Below are positions 8,398-17,012 of a stretch of 64,000 nucleotides of DNA, piece by piece. A program made the position numbers and the translations under genes. Origin of the DNA: Rhizocola hellebori (GTDB lineage: Bacteria; Actinomycetota; Actinomycetes; Mycobacteriales; Micromonosporaceae); the NCBI RefSeq assembly GCF_016862955.1, contig NZ_BONY01000021.1, positions 1 through 64,000 of the forward strand, in the 5' to 3' direction. The stretch's first letter is position 1, and the number at the start of each line of letters is the position of its first letter. Below the pieces are notes generated by a model that had not been told where the DNA came from, did no database searches, and saw nothing but the letters and a program-made list of their open reading frames with translations.

Positions 8398-10178
8398 AGA
8401 ATCTGTTGCCCCGCAAGCCAATAGCGCACGACACCGACAGCCCGGCCGCATCGGCCGGGCTGTCGCACGTTCTAGGCCCGTCCGGTGTGGTCAACATGCC
8501 GCGCTACCTGCAGGTCGGCGACGGCTACGCCGCGGTGCTGATGGTGACCGGGTACCCGGCCGAGGTCGGTGTGGCCTGGCTCGACCCGCTGCTGGGCTGG
8601 CCGGGCCGTCTGGATGTGGTGGTCTACATCGACCCGCTCACCGGGCCGGCTGCGGCGGCCGGGTTGCGCCGGCAGCGGGCCAGGCTGGAATCCAACCGGC
8701 GCACCGATACCGACAAAGGCCGGCTGCTCGACCCGGCCGCCGAGGCCGCGGCCGACGATGCCGCCGAACTGGCCGACCGCATCGCCCGCGGCCACAGCAA
8801 ACTGTTCCGCGTCGGGCTTTACCTGTGCGTGCACGCGGCCAGTCTCGACGAGCTGCAGGAGTCGATCGCGCAGGTGCGGGCGGTGGCGGCCTCGGTGCTG
8901 CTGGACACCCAGCCGGCGACGTGGCGTCAGCTGCAGGGCTGGATCTCCACCCTGCCGCTGGCCACCGACACCCTGCGCATGCGCAGGGTGATGGACACCG
9001 AGGCCATCGCCACCATGTTCCCGCTGGCTTCCCCGGATTTGCCGGCGCCGCTGCCCGGGCAGCCGGCTCCCGCCGGCGGATTGTTGTACGGGCTGAACCC
9101 TGACTCGGGCGGTGTCGTGTGGTGGGACCGGTGGAGCCAGCACAACGCCAACAGTGTCGTGTTGGCCCGATCGGGGGCCGGGAAGTCGTACTTCGTCAAG
9201 CTGGAGGTGCTGCGGTCGTTGGCCGACGGCGTGGCCGTGTCGGTCATCGACCCGGACAACGAGTACCGCCGCCTCGCCGACGCCGTCGGCGCGGTCACTA
9301 TCGCTTTGGGCGCGGGCGGGGTGCGGCTCAACCCGCTGGACATCCCGCCCGGCGACCGGCGCGGCGACGCGCTGACCCGCCGAGCGCTGTTCCTGCACAC
9401 CCTGGTCGCGGTGCTGCTGGGGGAACAGCCGCCACCGGCCGAACGGGCCGCGCTGGACAAGGCGATCATCGCCGCCTACACCGCGGCCGGGATCTGCAAC
9501 GATCCCGGCACCTGGGGCCGTCAGGCGCCGCTGCTGCGCGACGTGTCCGCCGCCCTGGCCGAGCAAGGTACCGCCGCCGCCGAGACCCTCGCCGCCCGGC
9601 TCACCCCGTGGGTGTCGGGCAGCTTCCGGGACCTGTTCGACGGACCCACCACCCATGCGCCGCACGGGCAGCTGGCGGTGTGGTCGACCCGCCACCTCCC
9701 CGACGAGCTGCGCGCCCCCGGGATGCTGCTCGCCCTGGACGCGATCTGGCGCGACGTGGACGTACCCGGCAACACCGGCCAGCCGCCCCGGAGGCTGGTC
9801 ATCGTCGACGAGGCCTGGATGCTTCTCAAAGACGGGCAAGGAGCCAAATTCCTTTACCGGCTCAGCAAATCCGCCCGCAAACGCCGCGCCGGCCTGGCCG
9901 TGATCACCCAAGACGTCGGTGACCTGCTCGGCTCCGATCTCGGCCAGGCCGTCATCGCCAACGCCGCCACACAGATCCTGCTGCGCCAGGCCGCACAGTC
10001 CGTCGACGCCGTCGCCGACAGCTTCGGCCTGACCGCCGGCGAAGCCCGCCTCCTGCTCTCCGCACGCATAGGCGAAGGCCTGCTGATCTCGGGGGCGCAC
10101 CGGGTCTGTTTCCACGCCGTGGCCTCCAAAAAGGAACACCGGCTGTGCATCGGAGACCTCGAAGTCGACGACGCCTAG
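8394..10178 (+). CDS. VirB4/TraC-like conjugation ATPase
   Basis: This 594-residue motor ATPase powers T4SS assembly and substrate passage. Walker A is LARSGAGKSYFVKLEVLRSL (about 255-274) and Walker B is RRLVIVDEAWMLLKD (about 465). These are followed by KFLYRLSKSARKRRAGLAVI and the TQDV and ATQILLRQ segments typical of VirB4 C-terminal RecA-like domains. The start is the GTG at 8394, overlapping the upstream TGA; the earlier frame from 8154 is a shadow. Length is within the actinobacterial VirB4 range. A long hairpin follows the gene. Confidence 0.93.
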   Translation: MKNLLPRKPIAHDTDSPAASAGLSHVLGPSGVVNMPRYLQVGDGYAAVLMVTGYPAEVGVAWLDPLLGWPGRLDVVVYIDPLTGPAAAAGLRRQRARLESNRRTDTDKGRLLDPAAEAAADDAAELADRIARGHSKLFRVGLYLCVHAASLDELQESIAQVRAVAASVLLDTQPATWRQLQGWISTLPLATDTLRMRRVMDTEAIATMFPLASPDLPAPLPGQPAPAGGLLYGLNPDSGGVVWWDRWSQHNANSVVLARSGAGKSYFVKLEVLRSLADGVAVSVIDPDNEYRRLADAVGAVTIALGAGGVRLNPLDIPPGDRRGDALTRRALFLHTLVAVLLGEQPPPAERAALDKAIIAAYTAAGICNDPGTWGRQAPLLRDVSAALAEQGTAAAETLAARLTPWVSGSFRDLFDGPTTHAPHGQLAVWSTRHLPDELRAPGMLLALDAIWRDVDVPGNTGQPPRRLVIVDEAWMLLKDGQGAKFLYRLSKSARKRRAGLAVITQDVGDLLGSDLGQAVIANAATQILLRQAAQSVDAVADSFGLTAGEARLLLSARIGEGLLISGAHRVCFHAVASKKEHRLCIGDLEVDDA

Positions 10179-10217
10179 AACCGCACGTCACCGCCGAATC
10201 GTCTCCATATTTCTACC

Positions 10218-10257
10218 GGGCTGGCCCGGGCACCCAAACAGGTGCCCGGGCCAGCCC
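10218..10257 (+). terminator. 17-bp perfect hairpin between VirB4 and coupling-protein genes
   Basis: GGGCTGGCCCGGGCACC (10218-10234) is perfectly complementary to 10241-10257, with loop CAAACA, followed by GTTTCCTACTTT. It ends 30 nt before the next ATG. It could terminate or attenuate transcription, so the coupling-protein gene may be expressed separately from the upstream T4SS operon. Confidence 0.65.
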
Positions 10258-10286
10258 GTTTCCTACTTTGAGAAGGGCCGATCGCC

Positions 10287-12848
10287 ATGATCTCGTTCGC
10301 TGTATTCGTTGCCCCGCAACCGTCTGCGCCTACCACATCGCCGCCTCCCGAGTTCTCTTTGCCCGCGCCGTCGCAATGGCTGCTGCACGCCGTCCAGGGC
10401 GCTGTCGGCTGGTGCGTGCAGCGGCCGTGGCTACTGGCCGTTCTCACGCTGACGATCGCCGCAGCGGCAGCCGCGCGGGGCATCGTCGCCTCCCGCCGTC
10501 ACGCACGTCTGTTGCGGGATGCGCGGCTGATCACCATCAGCCCGCCGCCGGAGGTCGAAGCGGCGGGCGCCGGCGTGCTGTGGGCGAGCCTGGCCGAGAT
10601 TTTGCGCCCCGGCCTCCGGCGCCGACTGCGAGAGGGCCGAGCGCATGTGGCCGTGGAATACCGGTGGGCTGGCCGTCAACTGCAGATCGGTATCTGGCTT
10701 CCGGGCACCGTCGCCGACGGTCCGGTGCTGGCCGCGATCCGCGGCGCCTGGCCCGGGGTGGCCTGCCAGGTCACCGATCCCACGCCACCGCTGCCGGTGA
10801 CGGCGCCGGCCGTAGGCGGCGCTTTGGCTCCGGTCATGGCGGCGTGGTTCCCGCTGGAAACCGGCCACGACGCCGACCCGCTGCGCACCCTCATTCAGGC
10901 CGCCGCCGACCTGCACGCCCATGAGGCCGCCTGCGTACAGGTGCTGGCCCGCCCCGCCACCTACCGGCAGATCACCGGCCTGCGCCGAGGTGTGCAGGCA
11001 CTGCGCACCGGCAAGCCCGCCCACAGCTGGCTCGATCCGCTCACCTGGCTACGCGGTGCCCTCAACCTGATCCTGGAACTACTCGGCCCCGCCGACCGGA
11101 CCGCTCACGTCGCCACCGGCCGTCACCAAACACACCTGCCGGGCGCCGACCCGCAACACGAACGCGACGCCCGCGCCGCGGTCGACAAACTCGCCGGGCC
11201 GCAGTGGGAGGTCGCCCTGCGCTACGCCGTGGCCCACACCGGCCGCGGCGGCACCCCGCACACCCTCACGCCGCGGCTGTCCAATCTCGCCCTCGGCATC
11301 GCCTCCTCGTTCGGCGTCTACGCCGGCCGTAACCGGCTGCGCCGCCTGCGCCTGCCCCACCCGGCCGTCGTGCTGGCCGCTCGGGTCATGCGCCGAGGGT
11401 TTCTGCTCAACAACACCGAACTGTCCGCCCTGGCGGGGCTGCCCACCGACATCGCCGTGCCCGGGCTGGACCGGGCACGCGCCAAACCCATGCCGGCGCC
11501 CGTCGCCGTGGCCACCGGCGGGCGCACCACCAAAGTCCTCGGCGTCGCCCAGGTCGGCGGGCACAAAGTCGCGCTGAAAGCAGCCGATGCCCGCCAGCAC
11601 GTGCATGTGCTGGGCTCCACCGGATCCGGCAAGTCCACCCTCCTGCTCAACATGATTTTGGAGGATGTGCACGCCCGCCGCGGAGTCATCGTCATCGACC
11701 CCAAAGGCGACCTGGTGACCGACGTGATCGACCGCCTGCCGGCCAAGGTCGCCGACAAGCGGCTGCTGCTCATCGACCCCGACCAGCCCGCCGGGGCGAC
11801 ACTGAACCCTTTGCAGGGCAACGACCACGACCTGGTCGTCGACCACATCGTGAGCATCTTCGGCAAAATTTTCGCCAAGCACTGGGGTCCCCGCATCGAC
11901 GACACGCTGCGCATGGCCTGCCTCACCCTCCTGCGCAAGGCCAACGCGACGCTCACGTTGGTGCCCTCGCTGTTGCAGGACAAGCAGTTCCGGGCCGCGT
12001 TCACCCGCGACCTGGACGACCCGGAAGGCCTGCTGGGCTTTTGGCAATGGTTCGAAAACACCCCACCGCCGCTGCGCTCGCAAGTCATCGGCCCGGTCCT
12101 GGCGCGGCTGCGCAGCTTCCTGACCCGCCCGTTCGTGGGCCAAACCATCGGGGCGCCGCGCTCGACGGTGAACATGGGCAAGGTCCTCGACGGCGGCATC
12201 CTGCTCGCGCGTCTGCCCAAAGGGCAGATCGGCGAGGAAACCAGCCGCCTGATGGGCTCGTTCATCCTCGCCTCGGCGTGGCAGGCCGCCACCGCCCGCA
12301 CCCGCATCGCCCAAGACGCCCGCCGCGACGCCGTGGCCTACATCGACGAGTCACACAACTTCCTCAACCTACCCGGCTCGGTCGGTGACATGCTCGCCGA
12401 AGCCCGCGGCTACCGGTTCGGGCTGGTGCTGGCGCATCAGAACCTGACCCAGATGCCCCGCGAAACCCAACTCGCACTGTCGGCCAACGCCCGCAACAAG
12501 GTGTTGTTCAGCTGCGCCCCCGAAGACGCCCACCAGCTGGCCCGCCACACCATGCGCGAACTGTCCGAACACGACCTGAGCCACCTGGACGCCTTCCAGG
12601 CCGCCTGCCGCCTCGTGGTGGACGGCCGCGAAACCCCGGCGTTCACCCTGCACACCCTGCCCGCCAAGCCCCTGACCGGGCAGGGCACCGCGGTGCGGCA
12701 AGCCGCACTGGCCAACGCCCTGTCGGGCACACAGTCCAATCCGGACAGCGGCCAGGCAGCCATCGGCCGCCTCGCCAGAGTCAAGCCACGCAGCAACCCC
12801 GACGACCCGGGCGAAGCTCACCCCACCGACACAGACAGCGCCACGTGA
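10287..12848 (+). CDS. TraG/VirD4-type coupling ATPase
   Basis: This 853-residue protein should link the relaxosome to the secretion channel. A membrane helix near residues 45-65 (WLLAVLTLTIAAAAAARGIV) precedes a long N-terminal domain. Walker A VLGSTGSGKSTLLLNMILED lies at about 441-460 and GVIVIDPKGDLVTDV at about 467. The later AVAYIDESHNFLNLPGSVGD and GLVLAHQNLTQMPRE are hallmarks of the TraD/TraG C-terminal and helicase HerA-like families. The ATG at 10287 is preceded by GAGAAGGG. Together with VirB4, PrgI, TrbL and pilin genes it makes this a true T4SS mating system rather than a TraB/FtsK-type Streptomyces element. Confidence 0.9.
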   Translation: MISFAVFVAPQPSAPTTSPPPEFSLPAPSQWLLHAVQGAVGWCVQRPWLLAVLTLTIAAAAAARGIVASRRHARLLRDARLITISPPPEVEAAGAGVLWASLAEILRPGLRRRLREGRAHVAVEYRWAGRQLQIGIWLPGTVADGPVLAAIRGAWPGVACQVTDPTPPLPVTAPAVGGALAPVMAAWFPLETGHDADPLRTLIQAAADLHAHEAACVQVLARPATYRQITGLRRGVQALRTGKPAHSWLDPLTWLRGALNLILELLGPADRTAHVATGRHQTHLPGADPQHERDARAAVDKLAGPQWEVALRYAVAHTGRGGTPHTLTPRLSNLALGIASSFGVYAGRNRLRRLRLPHPAVVLAARVMRRGFLLNNTELSALAGLPTDIAVPGLDRARAKPMPAPVAVATGGRTTKVLGVAQVGGHKVALKAADARQHVHVLGSTGSGKSTLLLNMILEDVHARRGVIVIDPKGDLVTDVIDRLPAKVADKRLLLIDPDQPAGATLNPLQGNDHDLVVDHIVSIFGKIFAKHWGPRIDDTLRMACLTLLRKANATLTLVPSLLQDKQFRAAFTRDLDDPEGLLGFWQWFENTPPPLRSQVIGPVLARLRSFLTRPFVGQTIGAPRSTVNMGKVLDGGILLARLPKGQIGEETSRLMGSFILASAWQAATARTRIAQDARRDAVAYIDESHNFLNLPGSVGDMLAEARGYRFGLVLAHQNLTQMPRETQLALSANARNKVLFSCAPEDAHQLARHTMRELSEHDLSHLDAFQAACRLVVDGRETPAFTLHTLPAKPLTGQGTAVRQAALANALSGTQSNPDSGQAAIGRLARVKPRSNPDDPGEAHPTDTDSAT

Positions 12849-13187
12849 TCCACAGACGCGTCGGTGCCCGCCGTTTCCGTCCACCACCGATCAGCAACGA
12901 GCCCTGCGCACACCCAACAGCCACCCCACCATGTCCACCCGAGCCGCGGCCGGCGACCAACCTGCAGACGGCGTGGCGCTCTCACACCGCCACAGGGGGA
13001 TCGGGATAAGAGCCCTGAAACTCACCGTACTGCGTACTCGGCGGCCCTTTCTATGCCGCTGCCTCGAACGCGTGCCGTGCGGCCTGACCCCGGTCAGCGG
13101 GTCGGCCCGCAGCCCGGCCGGAACTGCGCCACGCCCGGCCGACCCCAGGCCGACACCACCCACCCGACACCCCAGCTAGGAGCCCAC
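12849..13187. other. Intergenic with one CCCAACA heptamer
   Basis: These 339 bases lie between the coupling-protein gene and the replication-relaxation gene. One exact CCCAACA copy is at 12913-12919 and a CTGACCCCGGTCAG palindrome lies at about 13084-13097. Although a frame is open from a GTG at 12864, its composition is Pro/Arg/His-rich, so I treat it as non-coding leader. Confidence 0.45.
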
Positions 13188-14165
13188 ATGTCCAGCCATG
13201 ACCCGACCCGACACTTCCCTGCAGGGGAAGTCTCCCGACCGGGGAACCAGCCACCGCCGATGGTCGCGCTGCGCACCCCCAACCCCAAGACGCCGGCCGG
13301 CGGCACGCTGATCGAGATGTCTCACCGGCTGCGTCCCCGCGACTACGCCATCGCCTCACTTCTCTACCACCACACCACGTTGACCACCGACCAGCTCACC
13401 GCGATCCTGTTCCGCAACCCGATCACCTGCCGGCACCGGCTGGGCACGTTGCGGTCCTTCGGGTTCGTCGACCGGTTCATCCGCCGCAGCCATCCGGGAA
13501 CCCCCAATCTCGTCTGCTGGGTAGCCGGGCCACTATCGGCCAGGCTCGCGACACTGTCCGCCGGTGAGAATCCACCCACCGTGCGGGCGCTACGCGAACG
13601 ACAAGACCGCATCTACGCCAACCCCGCCCTGGACCACCTCATTGCCACCAACTGGTTCTTCACCAACCTGTTGGCCCACGCCCGCACCAACCCGCACACG
13701 TGCCTGCTGCGCTGGTGGTCCGAACGCCACACCGCAGCCGCGTTCGGCCAGCGCATCCACCCCGACGGGCACGGCGTCTGGGCCGATGGCCACCGCCAGG
13801 TCGGGTTCTTCCTCGAACTGGACCGCGGCACCGAACCGATCGGCAAGCTCACCCAAAAACTCAGCTCCCACCGGCGGCTGCGCGCCGAAGGCGGGCCAAC
13901 CTATCCGCTGCTTTTCGCGCTGCCCAGCCGCGCCCGTGAACAGAACCTGCATCGCCGCCTGGCCGAGCGTCCCGAACCCAGTCTCGCGGTCGCCACCACT
14001 TCACCGGAGTCCGGCGACAATCCCGCCGACCCGGTATGGCGGCTGGTGGGCAACGGCCGCCACCGGCTGGCGTTGGCGGACCTGCCCGCCGGCCATGCAC
14101 AACCCGGACCACTCAACCCCGGCCCGCCCACCGCCGCCGATCACCCGCTGCACCACCTCGGCTAA
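13188..14165 (+). CDS. Replication-relaxation family protein
   Basis: This 325-residue protein resembles the Replic_Relax family found beside TraG-like genes and thought to act in plasmid replication or DNA relaxation. The N-terminal winged-helix region reads LRPRDYAIASLLYHHTTLTT followed by DQLTAILF and GTLRSFGFVDRF. The core has ANTNWFF-like ATNWFFTNLLAHARTNPHTC, LLRWWSERHTAAAF, and the restriction-like strand VGFFLELDRGTEPIGKLTQK, then YPLLFALPSRAREQNLHRRL. ATG 13188 is chosen because AGGAG lies 5 nt upstream; the frame extends further up but without coding character. It may serve as the element's relaxase partner or initiator, since no classical relaxase is visible. Confidence 0.8.
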   Translation: MSSHDPTRHFPAGEVSRPGNQPPPMVALRTPNPKTPAGGTLIEMSHRLRPRDYAIASLLYHHTTLTTDQLTAILFRNPITCRHRLGTLRSFGFVDRFIRRSHPGTPNLVCWVAGPLSARLATLSAGENPPTVRALRERQDRIYANPALDHLIATNWFFTNLLAHARTNPHTCLLRWWSERHTAAAFGQRIHPDGHGVWADGHRQVGFFLELDRGTEPIGKLTQKLSSHRRLRAEGGPTYPLLFALPSRAREQNLHRRLAERPEPSLAVATTSPESGDNPADPVWRLVGNGRHRLALADLPAGHAQPGPLNPGPPTAADHPLHHLG

Positions 14166-14601
14166 GACGTAAGCGGCACCCAACAGCCGCCCGCCCTGCC
14201 CAACAACCCGTCCGGTCTGCCCCAACAGATTGCCGACAACGCGTAGCCAACCCCGCCACCGCAGTTCACACATCTGCGGTCCGCTCACGGGTGGGGGATG
14301 GTGTTGGGTGGCGGGGCTACGGTGAAGCCTTCTCCTAGAGAACCCCCCATGCACCAACCCTTTGGGTCCGGCGCCCACCACCGCGGTAGCAACCGCCCAC
14401 CCGCCTTCGGCCGGTCGGCCTGCACCGCCCGTGACTCGCCCCACCCACCTGCTTCATCTACAGCACTCGCGCCGTTTCGGCGTGTGCATTGCCGCGTTGG
14501 CGGCTGTGCCCGTCATGCGCATCCACCGCCGGTGGCTGCGGCGAGCTCGTCTGGTGGCGCGCACCGTCACATCAGTGTCTGTCCTCATTGGAGGGACTAT
14601 C
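14166..14601. promoter_or_regulatory. Intergenic with four CCCAACA heptamers
   Basis: These 436 bases contain CCCAACA at 14179-14185, 14199-14205 and 14221-14227 and the complement at 14302-14308, giving 20-22 bp spacing between the first three. This looks like a promoter or operator region downstream of the conjugation genes. Open frames crossing it are Pro/Ser/Arg-rich and not accepted as genes. A good ribosome site (GGAGGG, 14590-14595) serves the next gene. Confidence 0.5.
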
Positions 14602-15264
14602 GTGCCCGAATTCACCATCCTGACCGTCTGCCTACCCGCAGCCGTGCCTGTCGGCAGCCTTGCCGCCGCGGCCAGCGCTGCCCTGGCCGCCCACGGCATC
14701 ACCGACGCCGGCCCCGCCGGCCACTTCTTCACCACCGCCCGGCTGCGCACCAGCAACCTTGTGCAGCCCTACCACGGCACCGCCGCAGGCGGACCTGTCA
14801 AGCTGCTCGACCTTGAGCGCATGCGCGCCGACGCCCACCTGAAGTATTGGAACCGTCATGAACTGTGGCAGCAGGTCACCGGCGGATCCCCGGTCGCCCG
14901 CCCCTGGTGGCATTTCTACGACCGGTACCTGGCCAGTCCCGACACATACACGTGGGACCACGCCGTGCAAGGCTTCCTCAACCAGCCCCGCATCACCTGC
15001 ATGCGCACCTACAACAGCCACCCCCACCGGCTGACCAACCTGCCCATCGAGCACCTCGACGCGTTCGAGGCAGGACCCCAGGCCTACGCCGTGTACGGCT
15101 GGCTGTCCGCCGTGCCCTGCCAAGGGCTGCTCACCCTCGACGGCGCGCTGCTGCGCTCCGCCAGCGCCCGCCACACCGACCAACTCACCTACCTGCAGCA
15201 GGCCAACGAACGCATCACCGCCTTGGCAGCCACCGACCACCTCGTCGCGTTCGCCACCCACTAA
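14602..15264 (+). CDS. Unknown protein of transfer region
   Basis: This is a 220-residue protein. The GTG at 14602 is set by GGAGGG 6 nt upstream; the longer frame from 14362 has no ribosome site. It starts VPEFTILTVCLPAAVPVGSL and contains aromatic-rich segments PWWHFYDRYLASPDTYTWDH and RITCMRTYNSHPHRL. I do not recognise the family. Balanced composition, G/C third-position bias and position between transfer-region genes support coding. No membrane helix or enzymatic motif is evident. Confidence 0.65.
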   Translation: MPEFTILTVCLPAAVPVGSLAAAASAALAAHGITDAGPAGHFFTTARLRTSNLVQPYHGTAAGGPVKLLDLERMRADAHLKYWNRHELWQQVTGGSPVARPWWHFYDRYLASPDTYTWDHAVQGFLNQPRITCMRTYNSHPHRLTNLPIEHLDAFEAGPQAYAVYGWLSAVPCQGLLTLDGALLRSASARHTDQLTYLQQANERITALAATDHLVAFATH

Positions 15265-15462
15265 CAACCGCCACCCACGGGTCATCCACACCGACCACCG
15301 GGGCATGGACCCCATGACCGCCAACGCGGCTTCCCGCTGGACGCACCACGACCCAGTCCCGCAATCAGCATTCGGGGCCTCGCTTCGGCGCCGCCGTGAC
15401 CTGACCGGCCCGCCGCCTGCTGTTGCGTTTTTCGATTCTCGGCCGTCGCCCGGCCACCCCCA

Positions 15463-15498
15463 GATTCCGGGCGCGGCCGCTGCGCTGCGCCCGGAATC
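15463..15498 (+). repeat. 12-bp perfect hairpin upstream of 15523 gene
   Basis: GATTCCGGGCGC (15463-15474) pairs with 15487-15498 around a 12-nt loop. It ends 25 nt before the ATG at 15523, just ahead of the AAGGAG ribosome site. It may be a U-less terminator or a 5'-UTR structure. Confidence 0.6.
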
Positions 15499-15522
15499 CC
15501 TTACCCGACAAGGAGTTCCGCC

Positions 15523-15933
15523 ATGACCAGCACCCTTGCCCCGCATCAGCTGCTTCGCATCGGCCAGCCCGTTCACGTCAACCACCGCGCCAGCTGGCTG
15601 GCGGCCACCGTGACCTGCCTGACCCCGCGGCAAATCGGCGTCGCCTACCAGACCTCCAGCCCAGCACCGCTTGGCGACACCGTCCTGCCATGGGCGGTAC
15701 GGCCCGCCGACGGCGCCCTGTTGCGCGCTGCCCGCCGCGTCGCGGCCGGCGACGAGGTCATCTTCGGCAGCACCACCCGCACCGTCGCTGCAGCCTGGAA
15801 AGGCCGCGACGGTTGGCTTGTCGTGCATTTCACCGACGGCGGCCAGCCCGCCCTCGTCCTGCCCGGCGCGGTACTGCGCCTGGTCGACCGTACCCCGGCA
15901 GTCACCGTCAACGGCCTGCCCATCACCGGCTGA
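15523..15933 (+). CDS. Unknown small beta-rich protein
   Basis: This 136-residue protein starts at ATG 15523 with AAGGAG 8 nt upstream. Alternating hydrophobic strands such as WLAATVTCLTPRQIGVAYQ, DEVIFGSTTRTVAAAW and GWLVVHFTDGGQPALVLPGA suggest a small beta-barrel or SH3-like fold. I recognise no family and see no signal peptide. It is the first of three closely packed genes to 16645. Confidence 0.65.
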   Translation: MTSTLAPHQLLRIGQPVHVNHRASWLAATVTCLTPRQIGVAYQTSSPAPLGDTVLPWAVRPADGALLRAARRVAAGDEVIFGSTTRTVAAAWKGRDGWLVVHFTDGGQPALVLPGAVLRLVDRTPAVTVNGLPITG

Positions 15934-15957
15934 CCCCTCACAGCAGAAGGACACACG

Positions 15958-16122
15958 ATGCCGCACACACGTTGGCACGCCCGTCATCCGACCTCACGCG
16001 CACACGCCTCACACCTGGCCGCGCGAACCCGGGTCACTGACACGGCCAGGCCCATCGCGAACGTGACACCGCTGACCTGTCCCGGTCTGCCCACCAGCCA
16101 CCTTAAGGAGAGTCATGCATGA
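15958..16122 (+). CDS. Possible small protein overlapping the next gene
   Basis: A 54-codon frame has an AGAAGG ribosome site and ATG at 15958. It begins MPHTRWHARHPTSRAHASHL and stops at TGA 16120-16122, 8 nt inside the next gene. Spacing from the previous gene is 24 nt. The composition is His/Arg/Thr-rich with no known motif. The overlap suggests translational coupling, but the case rests only on the ribosome site and spacing. Confidence 0.4.
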   Translation: MPHTRWHARHPTSRAHASHLAARTRVTDTARPIANVTPLTCPGLPTSHLKESHA

Positions 16123-16645
16123 CCTGCTCACCCCGCAACACCAGCCAAACGTGCCCGTCATCGCGCCACCCGGGTTGCCCGGCCTGCCGCCGACCGGCAC
16201 CGCACCGGCCAACGTGCCCGGCCGCTGGCGCGTGTTCACCGGCGACTGGCTCGCCAACGGCTGCGCCTGCCATCTCTACACCGACGGCTACGCCGGCGAG
16301 CTCATCCGCCGCTGGAACGGCTGGGCCGTCTTCCGCACCAGCCGCACCGTCGCCGCTGCGATCGTCGCTCACCGGCAGCACACCTTCATCCAGCTGATGG
16401 CCGAGCACGCCGGCCGCGGTAAACGTATGCCCGATGCGTGGCTGGCCACCCTAGGCGAGTTCGCATCGGTGACCTGGCTGGGCAGCCTGATCGTCGTGGA
16501 CCGGCGCCGCTACTCCGATGACGAGACCGACGTCGAGATCACCACCGCTGACGCCGAAGGCCTCTACACCATCGGCTGGAGCTGGTCCTGGGACGACGTC
16601 GACGCCGCCGCCGTACACACCATCCACGGCACAGACAGCATCTGA
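16115..16645 (+). CDS. Unknown protein with RWNGWAVF motif
   Basis: This 176-residue protein has an AAGGAG site just before ATG 16115. Residues about 55-75 read LIRRWNGWAVFRTSRTVAAA and near the C-terminus YTIGWSWSWDDVDAAAVHTI. Both features recur in the protein at 25128 (LIGRWNGWAVFRCTREVAQA and a matching FTWCWSAVDPAD), so the two form a small paralogous family within this element. A third trace, GRWRVFTGDW, matches GSVGVFAGNW there. Function unknown; no membrane helix. Confidence 0.7.
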   Translation: MHDLLTPQHQPNVPVIAPPGLPGLPPTGTAPANVPGRWRVFTGDWLANGCACHLYTDGYAGELIRRWNGWAVFRTSRTVAAAIVAHRQHTFIQLMAEHAGRGKRMPDAWLATLGEFASVTWLGSLIVVDRRRYSDDETDVEITTADAEGLYTIGWSWSWDDVDAAAVHTIHGTDSI

Positions 16646-17012
16646 AAGTCGCCGACGCTCACTGTCGACTTTTCATCGCCTACGGCGCAACTAGCTGCCA
16701 CAAGGTCTGTCGGTAGCCCCGAGACGGTGAGTGCGTCGGCCGCCGGAATGTCCGGACACTTGGCAACGACGAAGCACGCAACATGCCGATCACCTCGTGG
16801 TCCCTTGCCCGCCAACATTTCTGGGCAGCTTCGCCGTCGTCGGCGGCTAGCCGCCCTCTCCCGAGGGCCGTCTTATGGCCGGCCCTTCCACCTACCCAAT
16901 GTGACCCTTCCGGGGACCGCGTCGGCCGTATGCCGCATCCCACAGGGGTTTCCTGGGGGATAGGTGTGCGGCTTCGGCGTGGTGCCTCGGACATTTCCCC
17001 TTTGGAGGATCC
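16646..17012. other. Intergenic with two palindromic sites
   Basis: In these 367 bases, a short inverted repeat (AAAGTCG at 16645, CGACTTT at 16666-16672) directly follows the previous stop and may terminate transcription. GGCGGCTAGCCGCC at 16842-16855 is a perfect 14-bp palindrome, a plausible dimeric-regulator site ahead of the oxidoreductase gene. No gene is supported. Confidence 0.45.

Noticed and set aside
8472-10139. 555-codon reverse frame antisense to VirB4
   Set aside because: Gly/Gln/Val-rich composition typical of the antisense of a high-GC gene; the + strand has Walker motifs.
11079-12314. 411-codon reverse frame antisense to the coupling protein
   Set aside because: Shadow of the TraG/VirD4-type gene; no ribosome site or domain.
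14632-15987. 451-codon reverse frame
   Set aside because: Antisense to three short + strand genes that have good ribosome sites; low-complexity Gly/Val-rich product.
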